This document shows positions 53,017-61,621 of a stretch of DNA of 64,000 nt, piece by piece. Position numbers and translations under genes: made by a program. The notes below the pieces were generated by a model that worked only from the letters and a program-made list of their open reading frames with translations, did no database searches and was not told where the DNA came from. This stretch comes from JAMXLG01 sp963818925 (GTDB lineage: Bacteria > Vulcanimicrobiota > Vulcanimicrobiia > Vulcanimicrobiales > Vulcanimicrobiaceae), in contig CAWFTN010000001.1 in the NCBI GenBank assembly GCA_963818925.1, positions 186,001 through 250,000 of the forward strand, written 5' to 3'. Every line of letters starts with the position of its first letter. Positions within the stretch are counted from its first letter, which is position 1.

Positions 53017-54096
53017 CTACTCAGCCGATCGGATCGTCGCAGCGCCCAGAACTTCGGTGCCGTCGGTATCAAAGAGCGCAACGAGTTGTCCGGGCGTCAC
53101 AGCGCGCAATGGTTCGTCGAACTGCAATGCAAGCGTTTCACCGGAAAGCTGCGCGGAGGCTAGCACAGGCGTCGCCCGATAACGCACCATCGCACGCACG
53201 CGAGCGCCGGCTTGGTCGAAACGTTCCGGACGGATGAGGTTGACTTCTTCGGCAACGAGCGACGCCGCCATCAACTCATCTTCGCGTCCGATGACGATCG
53301 TGTTCGTCGCGGCCTCGATGCGCGTCACGTAGCGCGCGCCATCACTATGGGGCGGCAGCTTTGCGCGTTGACCGACCGTGTAGTTTGCGATGCCGGCGTG
53401 CGCCCCGACCAGTTCGCCGGAATCCGTACGGATCGAGCCTTCGCGATTGATCTCCGGACGCAGCCGGTTAAGCACGTCGCGGTAGTCGCCGCCTTCGACG
53501 AAGCAGATGTCTTGCGACTCGGCCTTTTCATGGACGGGAAGTCCCATCCGTTTCGCGTGCGCGCGCGTCGCCTGCTTGTCGGACTCGCCGAGCGGTAGCA
53601 TGAGCATGGAAAGCTGCCCGGGAGTCAGTTGCGCAAGCGCGTATGACTGATCTTTCGCGTTCGCCGTGCGAAACAAGTGCGGCCCATCCGTACGATGCTC
53701 GAGGCCAGCATAGTGGCCGGTTGCGACGAATTGCGCGTCTAGACGCTGCGCATATTGGGCGAGCGTTCCGAGTTTCACGAAGTTGTTGCACGAAACGCAC
53801 GGATTGGGCGTGCGTCCATTCGCGTAATCGTCGGCGAAGCGTTCCATGACGTTCTTTCGAAATGTCTCCTCGAAATTCAGCACGTAATGCGGAATGCCGA
53901 GCACCGCCGCGCTGCGGCGCGCGTCATCGAAATCGTCGATGCCGCAACAGCTTTTTGCATGTGGCGCTTTTGTCGGCGAATACATCTTCATCGTCACGCC
54001 GACGACGTCGTAGCCTGCTTCAACCAGCAGTCCAGCCGCGACAGCGGAGTCAACACCTCCGCTCATTGCAGCGATTACTCGGGGTTTGCGGCTCAT
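53017..54096 (-). CDS. mnmA: tRNA-specific 2-thiouridylase MnmA
   Basis: Thiolates uridine 34 of Lys, Glu and Gln tRNAs. The 359-residue protein has the PP-loop AAMSGGVDSAVAAGLL, the catalytic cysteines C100 (NPCVSCNNFVK) and C198 (ESQDICFVEGGDY), and the C-terminal beta domains with NYTVGQRAKLP and GREDELMA. The SCCGIDDFDDARRSA segment after the PP-loop is seen in the family branch of many non-enteric bacteria. The ATG at 54096 gives the family-like start (MSRKPRVIAAMSGGVD); the frame upstream is not supported. It is divergent from the rodZ-like gene, 46 bases between starts. Confidence 0.95.
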   Translation of the reverse strand: MSRKPRVIAAMSGGVDSAVAAGLLVEAGYDVVGVTMKMYSPTKAPHAKSCCGIDDFDDARRSAAVLGIPHYVLNFEETFRKNVMERFADDYANGRTPNPCVSCNNFVKLGTLAQYAQRLDAQFVATGHYAGLEHRTDGPHLFRTANAKDQSYALAQLTPGQLSMLMLPLGESDKQATRAHAKRMGLPVHEKAESQDICFVEGGDYRDVLNRLRPEINREGSIRTDSGELVGAHAGIANYTVGQRAKLPPHSDGARYVTRIEAATNTIVIGREDELMAASLVAEEVNLIRPERFDQAGARVRAMVRYRATPVLASAQLSGETLALQFDEPLRAVTPGQLVALFDTDGTEVLGAATIRSAE

Positions 54097-54142
54097 ACCG
54101 TGGCACAGGATAACAGGAATAGGGGCATAACTCCACCCCTCA

Positions 54143-54889
54143 ATGGCAGCATTGGGCGAACGGTTTCGCGCCGCACGCGAGGCACGCGGCCTCTCCCTCT
54201 CCGATGTTGCCGAGCAGATCCGCATTCGTTCGGTCTACCTCGGCGCCATCGAAGACGAGAACTGGACTGCAATCGGGGCGCCGGTTTATACCCGGGGCTT
54301 CCTTCGCACGTACGCCCGCTTTCTCGGGCTCGACCCCGAGGAGGTTGTCGGCGAGTTCAATCGCGCGACGTCGTCGGGGCCGGCGACTACCACAGCCCCG
54401 GCACCCGCATCGATCTCACGTCTCCACGAATCCCGCCCGCGCAACCTTTCGCCTTTGATCTGGATCGCCTCGCTCATCGCGGTGGCGCTGGTCGCGTTCG
54501 TCTTTTACAACGAGTTCACGCTGCACGCGCGCCAAACCGAAACCGCAGCCGCCCTTCCTTCTAATACTTCTGCGGCACCCGCAACGGACGGCACCGACGG
54601 GTCGCCGGGCCCTGCTGCATCCGGAACGCTCGTCCCCTCGCCCGCATCATTGGCGGCGCCCAAAACGCTCGAAGTCCGCCTTTCGGCCGCTTCCTGGATT
54701 AGGGTGGCCGTTGACGGCAGTGTTAGCATGGAGGGTACGTTTCCGGCCGGGACCGCACGCGTGTTCCACGGAAAGAATGCCGTCGTCCGAATTGGCAATG
54801 CCGGCGGCGTCGACGTGTTTGTCGACGGCAGGAACGTCGGCAAGCTCGGATCGTCCGGTGATGTGGTGGAGCGCAGCTTCACTCTCTGA
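54143..54889 (+). CDS. rodZ: RodZ-like helix-turn-helix membrane protein
   Basis: Likely morphogenesis protein linking MreB to the elongation machinery. The 248-residue order is a cytoplasmic HTH domain (1-75; FRAAREARGLSLSDVAEQIR, RSVYLGAIEDENW, VYTRGFLRTYARFLGLDPE), a membrane helix (about 113-130; LIWIASLIAVALVAFVFY), a Ser/Pro/Ala linker, and a C-terminal DUF4115-like beta domain (APKTLEVRLSAASWIRVAVD). This is the standard RodZ layout in a short form. It starts a plus-strand series with yajQ and rimO. The RodZ name is by architecture; a regulatory role is possible. Confidence 0.85.
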   Translation: MAALGERFRAAREARGLSLSDVAEQIRIRSVYLGAIEDENWTAIGAPVYTRGFLRTYARFLGLDPEEVVGEFNRATSSGPATTTAPAPASISRLHESRPRNLSPLIWIASLIAVALVAFVFYNEFTLHARQTETAAALPSNTSAAPATDGTDGSPGPAASGTLVPSPASLAAPKTLEVRLSAASWIRVAVDGSVSMEGTFPAGTARVFHGKNAVVRIGNAGGVDVFVDGRNVGKLGSSGDVVERSFTL

Positions 54890-54924
54890 CCGGCTAAGCG
54901 GGATACTAAGGTAGAGGAAGGTTC

Positions 54925-55416
54925 ATGGCGAGCGAAGCGTCGTTCGATATCGTGTCGCGCATCGACCAGCAAGAGTTGGATAACGCGCTCAACCAAGCGC
55001 GCAAGGAGATCGAAAACCGGTTCGATTTCAAAAACTCGAAGACGTCGATCGAGAGCGATTCAAAGAAGATTACCGTCGTTTCCGACGACGAGTTGAAGAT
55101 GAAGAACGTTATCGACGTCATTGAAGGCAAAGCCGTCAAGCGCGGAATCGACATCAAGGCGTTCGACATCAGTGACATCGAGCCGGCCGCCGGTGGAACC
55201 GTGCGCCGCGTGATCAACCTTCGCAACGGCATTCCGAAAGACAAGAGCAAGCCGTTGATGGAGAAGATCAAGGCGCTGAAGCTCAAGGTCAACGCACAGT
55301 ATCAAGACGAGCAGATTCGAGTGACCGGCAAAAACCGCGACGACCTGCAGAAAGTCATCGCCGAACTCAAGGCGATGAACTACGAACTTCCCCTCCAATT
55401 CACGAATTATAGGTAA
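54925..55416 (+). CDS. yajQ: YajQ-family nucleotide-binding protein
   Basis: Cytoplasmic protein of 163 residues, the usual length. It has the family N-terminus EASFDIVSRIDQQELDNALN, then KEIENRFDFKNSKTSIE, and the C-terminal VTGKNRDDLQKVIAELKAM and YELPLQFTNYR. YajQ proteins have two ferredoxin-like domains; some bind c-di-GMP and some bind tRNA or nucleotides. The presence of two PilZ proteins elsewhere in this window makes c-di-GMP signalling plausible, but no link is shown. It ends 4 bases before the rimO start, so it is cotranscribed. Confidence 0.95.
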   Translation: MASEASFDIVSRIDQQELDNALNQARKEIENRFDFKNSKTSIESDSKKITVVSDDELKMKNVIDVIEGKAVKRGIDIKAFDISDIEPAAGGTVRRVINLRNGIPKDKSKPLMEKIKALKLKVNAQYQDEQIRVTGKNRDDLQKVIAELKAMNYELPLQFTNYR

Positions 55417-55420
55417 GCCC

Positions 55421-56803
55421 GTGCCGTCCGTATCGTTCGTTAGTTTAGGCTGCGCAAAAAATCTCGTCGATACCGAAGTCATGATCGCGAAACTCGGTGC
55501 GGCGGGATACGAACTCGCACCCGACGCGCAAGGCGCGGATACGGTCGTCATCAATACCTGCGCGTTCATCGATCCGGCAAAAGCGGAATCGACCGAAGTA
55601 ATTCTCGAGCACGCGCAGCGCAAGTCCGCTGGCCAGCAACTCGTCGTGGCGGGGTGCCTCGCGCAACGGTACGGCGAACAACTGCAATCACTTATCCCGG
55701 AGATCGACGGTGTCGTCGGCACCGGTGCGTACGGCAGTATCGTCGAACTGCTCGATGACGTTCACGCAGGGCGCAAGCCGGTTCGTCTCGATTTTGAAGC
55801 AGAGCCGGAGCACGATTTTCTTCCGCGTCTGATCACCACGCCGCAAGCGACCGCGTATCTCAAGGTGGCCGAAGGCTGCGATCATCCGTGCACCTTCTGT
55901 ATCATCCCGAAGTTGCGCGGCAATTTCCGCAGCCGCAGTATCGAGTCGATCATCAAAGAAGCGCGCGCGCTTGCGACGGGTGGTACCAAAGAGCTGATCT
56001 TGATCGCGCAGGATACCTCGATGTACGGACGCGATCGCGGAATGCGGCGCGGCGGCCTGGCGGCGCTCCTCGAAGAACTGCACGAGGTCGACGGTATCGA
56101 GTGGATTCGCCTGCTCTACCTGTATCCGGCAACGGTGGACCGCGAGCTGATCGACACGATGGCGCGTCTTCCGAAGGTCTGCAAGTACATGGACATGCCG
56201 TTGCAGCACGCGCATCCCGAGGTGTTGCGGGCAATGCTGCGGCCGAGCAACGGCGAGCGGTATCTGGAGATCATCAATGAGTTTCGGGAGCGCGTTCGGG
56301 GCGTTACCATGCGCTCGACGTTTATCGTCGGTTTCCCAGGTGAGACCGAGGAACACGTGCGATATCTCGAGGAGTGGATCGGCCGGGCCGAATTGGATCG
56401 CGTCGGATTCTTCGAGTACAGCGCCGAGGAAGGAACACCGGGGGCGGACCTGGCCGGTAAAGTGCCGGCACGCGAGCGACGCAAGCGGTTGGTGCGTTTG
56501 CGCGAAGCCCAACGGATTGCTTCGGAACGTGCGCGCAGCAAGCGCGTCGGTTCGACCGTACGCGTGCTCGTCGAAGAACGGCGCCGTCTGCGTAAGGGCG
56601 ATCCGTTCCGTGCAACGCTCGGGCAAGCCGAGGCGTGGTTCGGACGTTCGGAGGGCGAGGCGCCCGGCGTCGACGGCGGAATCTATTTCACCGGCGATGC
56701 GAAGATCGGCGACTTCGTCGAAATCACGCTGGATGGTCACGGACCGTTCGACTTCTACGGACACGTCGCAGCCGATATAAAGGAGCCTGTTTCGGTTGGG
56801 TAA
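55421..56803 (+). CDS. rimO: Ribosomal protein S12 methylthiotransferase RimO
   Basis: Radical SAM enzyme that adds a methylthio group to an aspartate of ribosomal protein S12. The 460-residue protein has the N-terminal UPF0004 domain with cluster cysteines (VSLGCAKNLVD, VINTCAFID, VAGCLAQRYGE), the radical SAM motif C153, C157 and C160 (EGCDHPCTFCIIPKLRG), and a C-terminal TRAM domain. CAKNLVDTE and CTFCIIPK together separate RimO from MiaB. The start is a GTG 4 bases after yajQ. It overlaps the LCP gene by 8 bases. Confidence 0.95.
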   Translation: MPSVSFVSLGCAKNLVDTEVMIAKLGAAGYELAPDAQGADTVVINTCAFIDPAKAESTEVILEHAQRKSAGQQLVVAGCLAQRYGEQLQSLIPEIDGVVGTGAYGSIVELLDDVHAGRKPVRLDFEAEPEHDFLPRLITTPQATAYLKVAEGCDHPCTFCIIPKLRGNFRSRSIESIIKEARALATGGTKELILIAQDTSMYGRDRGMRRGGLAALLEELHEVDGIEWIRLLYLYPATVDRELIDTMARLPKVCKYMDMPLQHAHPEVLRAMLRPSNGERYLEIINEFRERVRGVTMRSTFIVGFPGETEEHVRYLEEWIGRAELDRVGFFEYSAEEGTPGADLAGKVPARERRKRLVRLREAQRIASERARSKRVGSTVRVLVEERRRLRKGDPFRATLGQAEAWFGRSEGEAPGVDGGIYFTGDAKIGDFVEITLDGHGPFDFYGHVAADIKEPVSVG

Positions 56804-58220
56804 GCACATGGAGCAACCGCCGGTTTTTACGGAGAAACCGCAACGCACCACGCCCCCCTGGGTGCGGCGTGCAGCGCTAATCGTCGGACTCGTCCTCGTC
56901 GGCGTCGGTTCCGCGCTCGCGGGCTTCTCGCTTTTCAAACACGAGAATCCGGTCCAGCTCATCACCCAAGCCTTCGTTCCATCACCTTCGCAGGTCTTCG
57001 GAAAGCCGAACTTGGTCGTACTGATGGAAGGCCTCGATTACGACTATACGGACAGCGACGTCGAGTTCTCTAAGAACTCGCGCAGCGACGTGATTAAAGC
57101 CGTCAATCTCGATTTCATCAATAAAGGCGTGTACGTCGTTTCGGTTCCTCGCGACATGCTCGCGACGTATCCGAACGGCACGCAACACAAGATCAATGAG
57201 GCACAGTCGGACGGCGGCGTCAAAGAGGCGCAGCAGGTCATCGGACAGTTCCTCGGCATCCCGGGCTTCGATCGTTACGTCATTCTTCGCATCGACGCAA
57301 CGAAGGATGTGATCAACGCGATCGGCGGCGTCGACCTCTATGTCAAAACGTCAGACTGTTTGATGAATCATACGGGCTGCACGGGCGGACGTCTCGACTA
57401 TGACGACACCTGGGGCCACCTCCACATTCACTTGGCCGAAGGCATGCATCATCTCGATGGTGACGCAGCCGTGGGTTACGGGCGTTTCCGTCACGATTGG
57501 TGCAGCGATCCGTGCCGCATCATGCGCCAGAATCAAGTCATCACCGCCGTTCTCGACAAGATCAAGGGCGACAAGATGAACACGCTCATTCATGCGGGCA
57601 ACATTCTTGCCGTCATCCATCGCGACGTCGATACGAATTTCACGCAGAACGAACTCTTTTCGCTCGCGTCGTACTTCTCGGGCGCTTCGCCGAAGGACCT
57701 GCACTTCGCGCAGGTGCCGTATACGAACGACGTCGAGATGCCCGACGGCGACGACTTGATTCCCGATAAGTCGCAACTCGCCGGCATCGTGCAGAACAAC
57801 TTGATCGCACCTCCGACGCCGCAGCCGTCACCCGACGCGATGGCGCTTGCCGCGATCGCTCCGGGAACGGTTCGCGTCGACGTCGAGAATGCGAGCGGGA
57901 TGACCGGTGCTGCGCGCGCCGTTGCGGACGCGCTGCGCAAGTCCGGGTTCACGATCGGCGACGTCGGAAATGCCGACGTGACCGATCAGGACAAGACGCA
58001 GATTCAAGAACATTCGACCGTCACGTTTGCGGGCGCAAAAGTGCGCTCGGCGTTGCCGGCGACGATGCAGACGTTGCCGATTAGCGGTGCGCACGTTGCA
58101 ACCAGCAGTCCCTCCGCGACGGCGACGGCGCAGCCGAGCGACGTGACGGTCTTTGTCGGCCGCGATCTCGCCAATGCCGTCATTGCCAAGCGGACCGTTC
58201 CGTCCGCGCCGCCGCTGTAA
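56796..58220 (+). CDS. LytR-CpsA-Psr (LCP) family protein with LytR_C domain
   Basis: Membrane-anchored phosphotransferase that probably attaches glycopolymers to peptidoglycan. The 474-residue protein has one N-terminal helix (AALIVGLVLVGVGSALAGFS), the LCP domain (about 75-300; LVVLMEGLDYDYTDSDVEFS, VYVVSVPRDMLATYPNGTQH, FRHDWCSDPCRIMRQNQVI), and a C-terminal LytR_C domain (VRVDVENASGMTGAARAVAD). The arginine in SVPRDM is the conserved pyrophosphate-binding position. The frame starts at a TTG (56796) after AAAGGAG; an ATG at 56808 is possible. The polysaccharide deacetylase gene follows immediately, supporting an envelope role. Confidence 0.92.
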   Translation: MGKHMEQPPVFTEKPQRTTPPWVRRAALIVGLVLVGVGSALAGFSLFKHENPVQLITQAFVPSPSQVFGKPNLVVLMEGLDYDYTDSDVEFSKNSRSDVIKAVNLDFINKGVYVVSVPRDMLATYPNGTQHKINEAQSDGGVKEAQQVIGQFLGIPGFDRYVILRIDATKDVINAIGGVDLYVKTSDCLMNHTGCTGGRLDYDDTWGHLHIHLAEGMHHLDGDAAVGYGRFRHDWCSDPCRIMRQNQVITAVLDKIKGDKMNTLIHAGNILAVIHRDVDTNFTQNELFSLASYFSGASPKDLHFAQVPYTNDVEMPDGDDLIPDKSQLAGIVQNNLIAPPTPQPSPDAMALAAIAPGTVRVDVENASGMTGAARAVADALRKSGFTIGDVGNADVTDQDKTQIQEHSTVTFAGAKVRSALPATMQTLPISGAHVATSSPSATATAQPSDVTVFVGRDLANAVIAKRTVPSAPPL

Positions 58221-59042
58221 GTGAAGCGCAAGGTGCAAGCCGTTATTGCGACGCTCGCGGTGCTCGCGGTCTTGCTCGCCGGTGCGCGTGAATTCAAGCA
58301 CCTGAGCGAACCGACGTCTGCCGTCATTACGCCGGTAATGAATGCCGACGATGAAATCGGCACGGACGTCGGTGCGCGCATCCACCGCCTCGTCGACAAG
58401 GCGCAGTCACACGGCGCACTGGATCATCCGAAGTTGATTGCGCTAACGTTCGACGACGGACCGTATCCGATGTTCACCCCGCTGCTGCTCGACGAACTGC
58501 ATGCACTCAACGTGCCGGCAACGTTCTTCTTGATCGGCCGCGACGCCGAACAATGGCCGGAACTCGCGCAGCGCATCGAAGCTAACGGCAACGAGATTGC
58601 CGATCACACGTATTCGCATCCGAACCTCGACGAAGAGACACCGCAGCAAGTGCGCGAGGAGATCACGCGCGGCCGCGATGTGTTGTGGAGTCTGGTGCAC
58701 GATCCGTCCGTTCGCACGCTGATGCGGCCGCCGCACGGACGATATACGGTCGCAACGGTTCAGACGGCGCAACAAATGGGCTACAACGTCGTGCTCTGGA
58801 CGGACGATACGGGCGACTGGCGCACGGTCACGCCGCAGAACATCGAGAACGGCGTCGTGAAGAACGCGACGAGCCCCGATATCGTTTTGATGCATAGCGG
58901 AAAGCTCGCGACGGTCGAGGCGATCCCGGCCATCGTCGATCGCTTTCGCCGCGCAGGGTACACGTTTGTTACAGCCGGAGAATTGCTTCGGCGCGTAGCG
59001 CCCTACGCCCTGAACCATGCCCCGCACGATAAAACCGTATAG
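58221..59042 (+). CDS. Polysaccharide deacetylase (NodB-type), membrane-anchored
   Basis: Predicted carbohydrate esterase of family 4, 273 residues. An N-terminal signal anchor (VQAVIATLAVLAVLLAGA) is followed by the NodB domain: motif 1 ALTFDDGPYPMFTP with the catalytic Asp pair, motif 2 HTYSHPNL (H-x3-H metal ligands), motif 3 MRPPHGRYT and the final LMHSG motif with the catalytic histidine. Substrate could be peptidoglycan or an exopolysaccharide. The GTG start follows the LCP stop codon without a gap, so translation is coupled. Confidence 0.93.
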   Translation: MKRKVQAVIATLAVLAVLLAGAREFKHLSEPTSAVITPVMNADDEIGTDVGARIHRLVDKAQSHGALDHPKLIALTFDDGPYPMFTPLLLDELHALNVPATFFLIGRDAEQWPELAQRIEANGNEIADHTYSHPNLDEETPQQVREEITRGRDVLWSLVHDPSVRTLMRPPHGRYTVATVQTAQQMGYNVVLWTDDTGDWRTVTPQNIENGVVKNATSPDIVLMHSGKLATVEAIPAIVDRFRRAGYTFVTAGELLRRVAPYALNHAPHDKTV

Positions 59043-59053
59043 AAGGAATCCTC

Positions 59054-59305
59054 GTGCCTCGACAGATTATCGACACGGAATCGAGTAAGCCGGTCTATCA
59101 CCGCCGGCTTGCGATCCGTTGGACTATCGCGATCATCCTGATCGTAATCGCTGCATTCGTCGCCTTCGAACTATGGAAGGCGTCACACCACGCGGTACCC
59201 GTGGGCCTGATGGATTTGCACTGGACGGGCAAATCCGTTCCAGGAAAAGCGGACCGCCTATCCAACCTGGGACTGCTTTCCTCGAGGAGAATTTATGCTG
59301 CGTAG
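59054..59305 (+). CDS. Small single-pass membrane protein
   Basis: An 83-residue product starting at GTG 59054, 11 bases after the deacetylase stop with AGAAGGAATCC upstream. A basic cytoplasmic N-terminus (VYHRRLAIR) precedes one helix (WTIAIILIVIAAFVAFELW); the rest is short and polar. I do not recognise it. Its 3' end overlaps the next start codon by 11 bases. Because the following 2 kb is full of frameshifts, the end of this gene might also be affected. Confidence 0.55.
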   Translation: MPRQIIDTESSKPVYHRRLAIRWTIAIILIVIAAFVAFELWKASHHAVPVGLMDLHWTGKSVPGKADRLSNLGLLSSRRIYAA

Positions 59306-60438
59306 GCTTGCTATTGGTCTTGCGGGACTTGCCGCTACGGCGATCACGGTCGCCGGGTGCGCGTCCGGCGGCGCCAACCAGACTCTTTCCATCGGTCCGT
59401 CGTTCGCGCCGCAGACCCTCTATGCGACCAACGCGACGCAGAACGGCATCAGCGTCTATACGACATCGACAGCAACGGCGGCCCGGACTATCAGATTTCG
59501 ACCGGCGGCTCGAGCGGCGGTCTGAACGGCCCGCAGTATCTAGCGTTCGATAACGCAGCGAATATCTTCACGACGAATTGGCAGCCGAGCCTCAAGACGG
59601 GTTCGATCGTCGAGATCAAGTCGCAGGCGACGGGAAACGTTCTTCCATTCAACGGCTTCAATTTCGGAGGCACGCATCCGCGCGGTATCGCGAGTTATTC
59701 CACGACGAGCGGATCGACGACGACGAATTATTCTCGTGACGGCTATCGTGGACCCGACGCAGCCGCAAGCGTTCTCGAATCAGCTCAGTTTTTCAACGCC
59801 GCGATGTTTGACGACGCCGAATCGAAACCGTTGCCGGTCCGCTCACGAGGCTCGAACGTTCCGAGCGGCGTGGCCGTCGATTCGAACCAGAACTATCTAC
59901 GTGACGAACCTGCAAGGCGCGTCCGTCGAGGAGTTCACGATTCCGAGCCCTTCGCCCACGCCGTCTCCGACCGCGACCGCGTCACCGACGGCCACGCCGT
60001 CGCCGACTGCGACGCCGACCGGGGCCACCGCGACGCCGTCACCGACGCCGGTTCCGACCGCGACGCCGGTCAACATTGCGCCGGTGCAAGACCCTCACGA
60101 CGGATATCGGCAGCCGACCGGATCGCGCTCGACGGCAAGCGGCAACATCTACGTCAGCGACCAGGCATCGAAGGTCGCACACCGTGCAATTGCCCGGCAA
60201 TCCTGATCTTCGCGAAGCGGCAGCACGACGCCGACGATTCTATCGGGCTCGAATACAAAACTCTTCGCGCCGACCGATGTTAAAGTTGATAGCTCCGGAA
60301 AGATCTACGTCGCGGATTCCACCGCGTCGGGCGCAGGCGTGATCTACGTCTTCGCTCCGGGCGCAAACGGAAACGTGGCACCTGACTACTACGTTCACGT
60401 CACCTGGTACTGTCATCGGTCTCGGCCTAGCGCCGTAA
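59295..60438 (+). pseudogene. Frameshifted lipoprotein with NHL-like repeats and a Pro/Thr-rich linker
   Basis: The gene begins with a lipoprotein signal peptide (MLRRLAIGLAGLAATAITVAGC) and continues as an extracellular beta-propeller-like protein, but the reading frame changes many times. Recognisable pieces in order are YDIDSNGGPDYQISTGG (frame change near 59462), VTAIVDPTQPQAFSNQLS (near 59730), PSGVAVDSNQN (near 59793), IYVTNLQGASVEEFTIPSPS (near 59893), a PT-rich linker, SGNIYVSDQASKV, and VDSSGKIYVADSTASGAGVI. The IYV-x-D/N motifs following VAVDSNQN or VDSSGK are typical of NHL or SMP-30-like propellers. All changes look like single-base indels with no substitution stops. Intact, the protein would be roughly 380 residues. 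Confidence 0.7.
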
Positions 60439-60450
60439 GCGAGGAACATC

Positions 60451-61621
60451 GTTCGAACGCACGTCGATCGCCTGAGCGCGCTGGCGAATCTCGCCGATGC
60501 GTCAACGCCGCAAGCGAAGGCGTCGGCGGTTGCGCGCGGTGCGCTCGTGTGCGTCTCGAACGCAACGGCGACGGCGTTGCTCTTTAACGACGACACGGTC
60601 ATCAGCGTAACCGAGCCGGAAGGCTCCGCGGCATTCGCGCTTCGCGACGGATCCGCGGAGCTGCGCCGGCTCTTTCTTCATGCGCTCGCGCGCTTCGGCG
60701 ACGGCGCGCTTTCGTACGTCCCTCGCGATCAGCAGCGCGCGTTCGTCGGCGTCAGCAGTTCGATCGGCGAACGTGATGTGATCTTCGCGCCGTTGATTGC
60801 CGGCGGGCAGAACCCTCGGCGTCGTCGCCGTGCTGCTCGATCGCGAGCCCGACGAAGACGAGCGCAGCGAACTGACGGCATACTGCAACGTCGTGACGCG
60901 AATGCTCGACACCGAGCGCGCGCTCATCGCGGCGCGGCGCCAATCGCGCGACAGTCAGTTGCTCGCGATGGTGAACGAACGTCTGCACAAATCGCTCGAT
61001 CGCCGTGACGTCCTCTTCGGGATCGTCGAAGGCGTGCGCGCGGCATTTTCAGCCGATCGGTGTTTCGTTTACGAGCGCTTGCCCGACGGCGAACACGCAA
61101 CCGTAGTTGCGGCGGCTGCACGCGGTTGCGCGACCGGCGCACCGAAGCGAGCGGTCCCGCTCGATGCGGATTTGCGCAAAGTGTTTCGGGGGACTCACCG
61201 TCCGGCGCGATGAGTTCGACGGGTTCGGACGTCTACGGCGAGTACGCGCGCAGCGCAATGGCGCTCCCGTTCGTCGTCGACGGGCGCGTGGAAGATGCGC
61301 TCGTCCTCGCCTTCGATCGCCCAGGCGGATTCGATGACGCCGACATCGCTGCGCTACGATCGCTTGCATTTCACGTCGGGCTCGCGCTCTCGAACGCGCG
61401 CCTGTACGAACGCGAACGCGCGCGCCGCACGCAGGCGGAATCACTGGAACGCGTCGTGCGCATCTTGCGCGATACGCAGTACGTCGATGAGGTTGCGCTC
61501 GTTTTCGTCGTGACCGTGTCGCACGAACTTCCGCTCGATTGCGCGGCATACGCGCTCGAGGGGGACTCGCTCGTGCGCAAGGCGATGCGGCATTCGCGAA
61601 CCGCGCGGATTCGAACCCGCG
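60451..61621 (+). pseudogene. N-terminal, GAF-rich part of a sensor histidine kinase, split by three frameshifts
   Basis: Three open pieces in two alternating frames make one continuous protein: VSNATATALLFNDDTVISVT through GERDVIFAPLIAGG (to about 60806), then GRTLGVVAVLLDREPDEDER through RAVPLDADLRKVFRG (to about 61190), then GSDVYGEYARSAMALPFVVD through SLVRKAMRHSRTAR (to about 61610). These contain GAF-like segments (FVVDGRVEDALVLAFDRPGG and DIAALRSLAFHVGLALSNARLYERE). The second shift lies at a run of five Gs (about 61187-61191). No start codon is visible near 60451, so that region may be damaged too. The kinase core continues in frame in the next entry. Confidence 0.75.

Noticed and set aside
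55688..56965. 425-codon minus-strand open frame opposite rimO
   Set aside because: No family features and it crosses into the LCP gene; RimO on the plus strand has all cluster cysteines.
59940..60070. Short tandem repeats that could suggest a CRISPR array or satellite
   Set aside because: They are codon-level repeats for a Pro/Thr/Ser-rich linker of the lipoprotein, with no spacers.
59357..60283. 308-codon open frame through the lipoprotein region taken as one gene
   Set aside because: Only parts of it are family-like; the rest is out of frame with the NHL-type repeats, so it is one of several pieces of a frameshifted gene.
61604..61620. Sequence resembling a reversed tRNA T-arm (GGATTCGAACCCGC)
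   Set aside because: No acceptor, D or anticodon arms can be placed around it on either strand; it lies inside the histidine kinase coding region.
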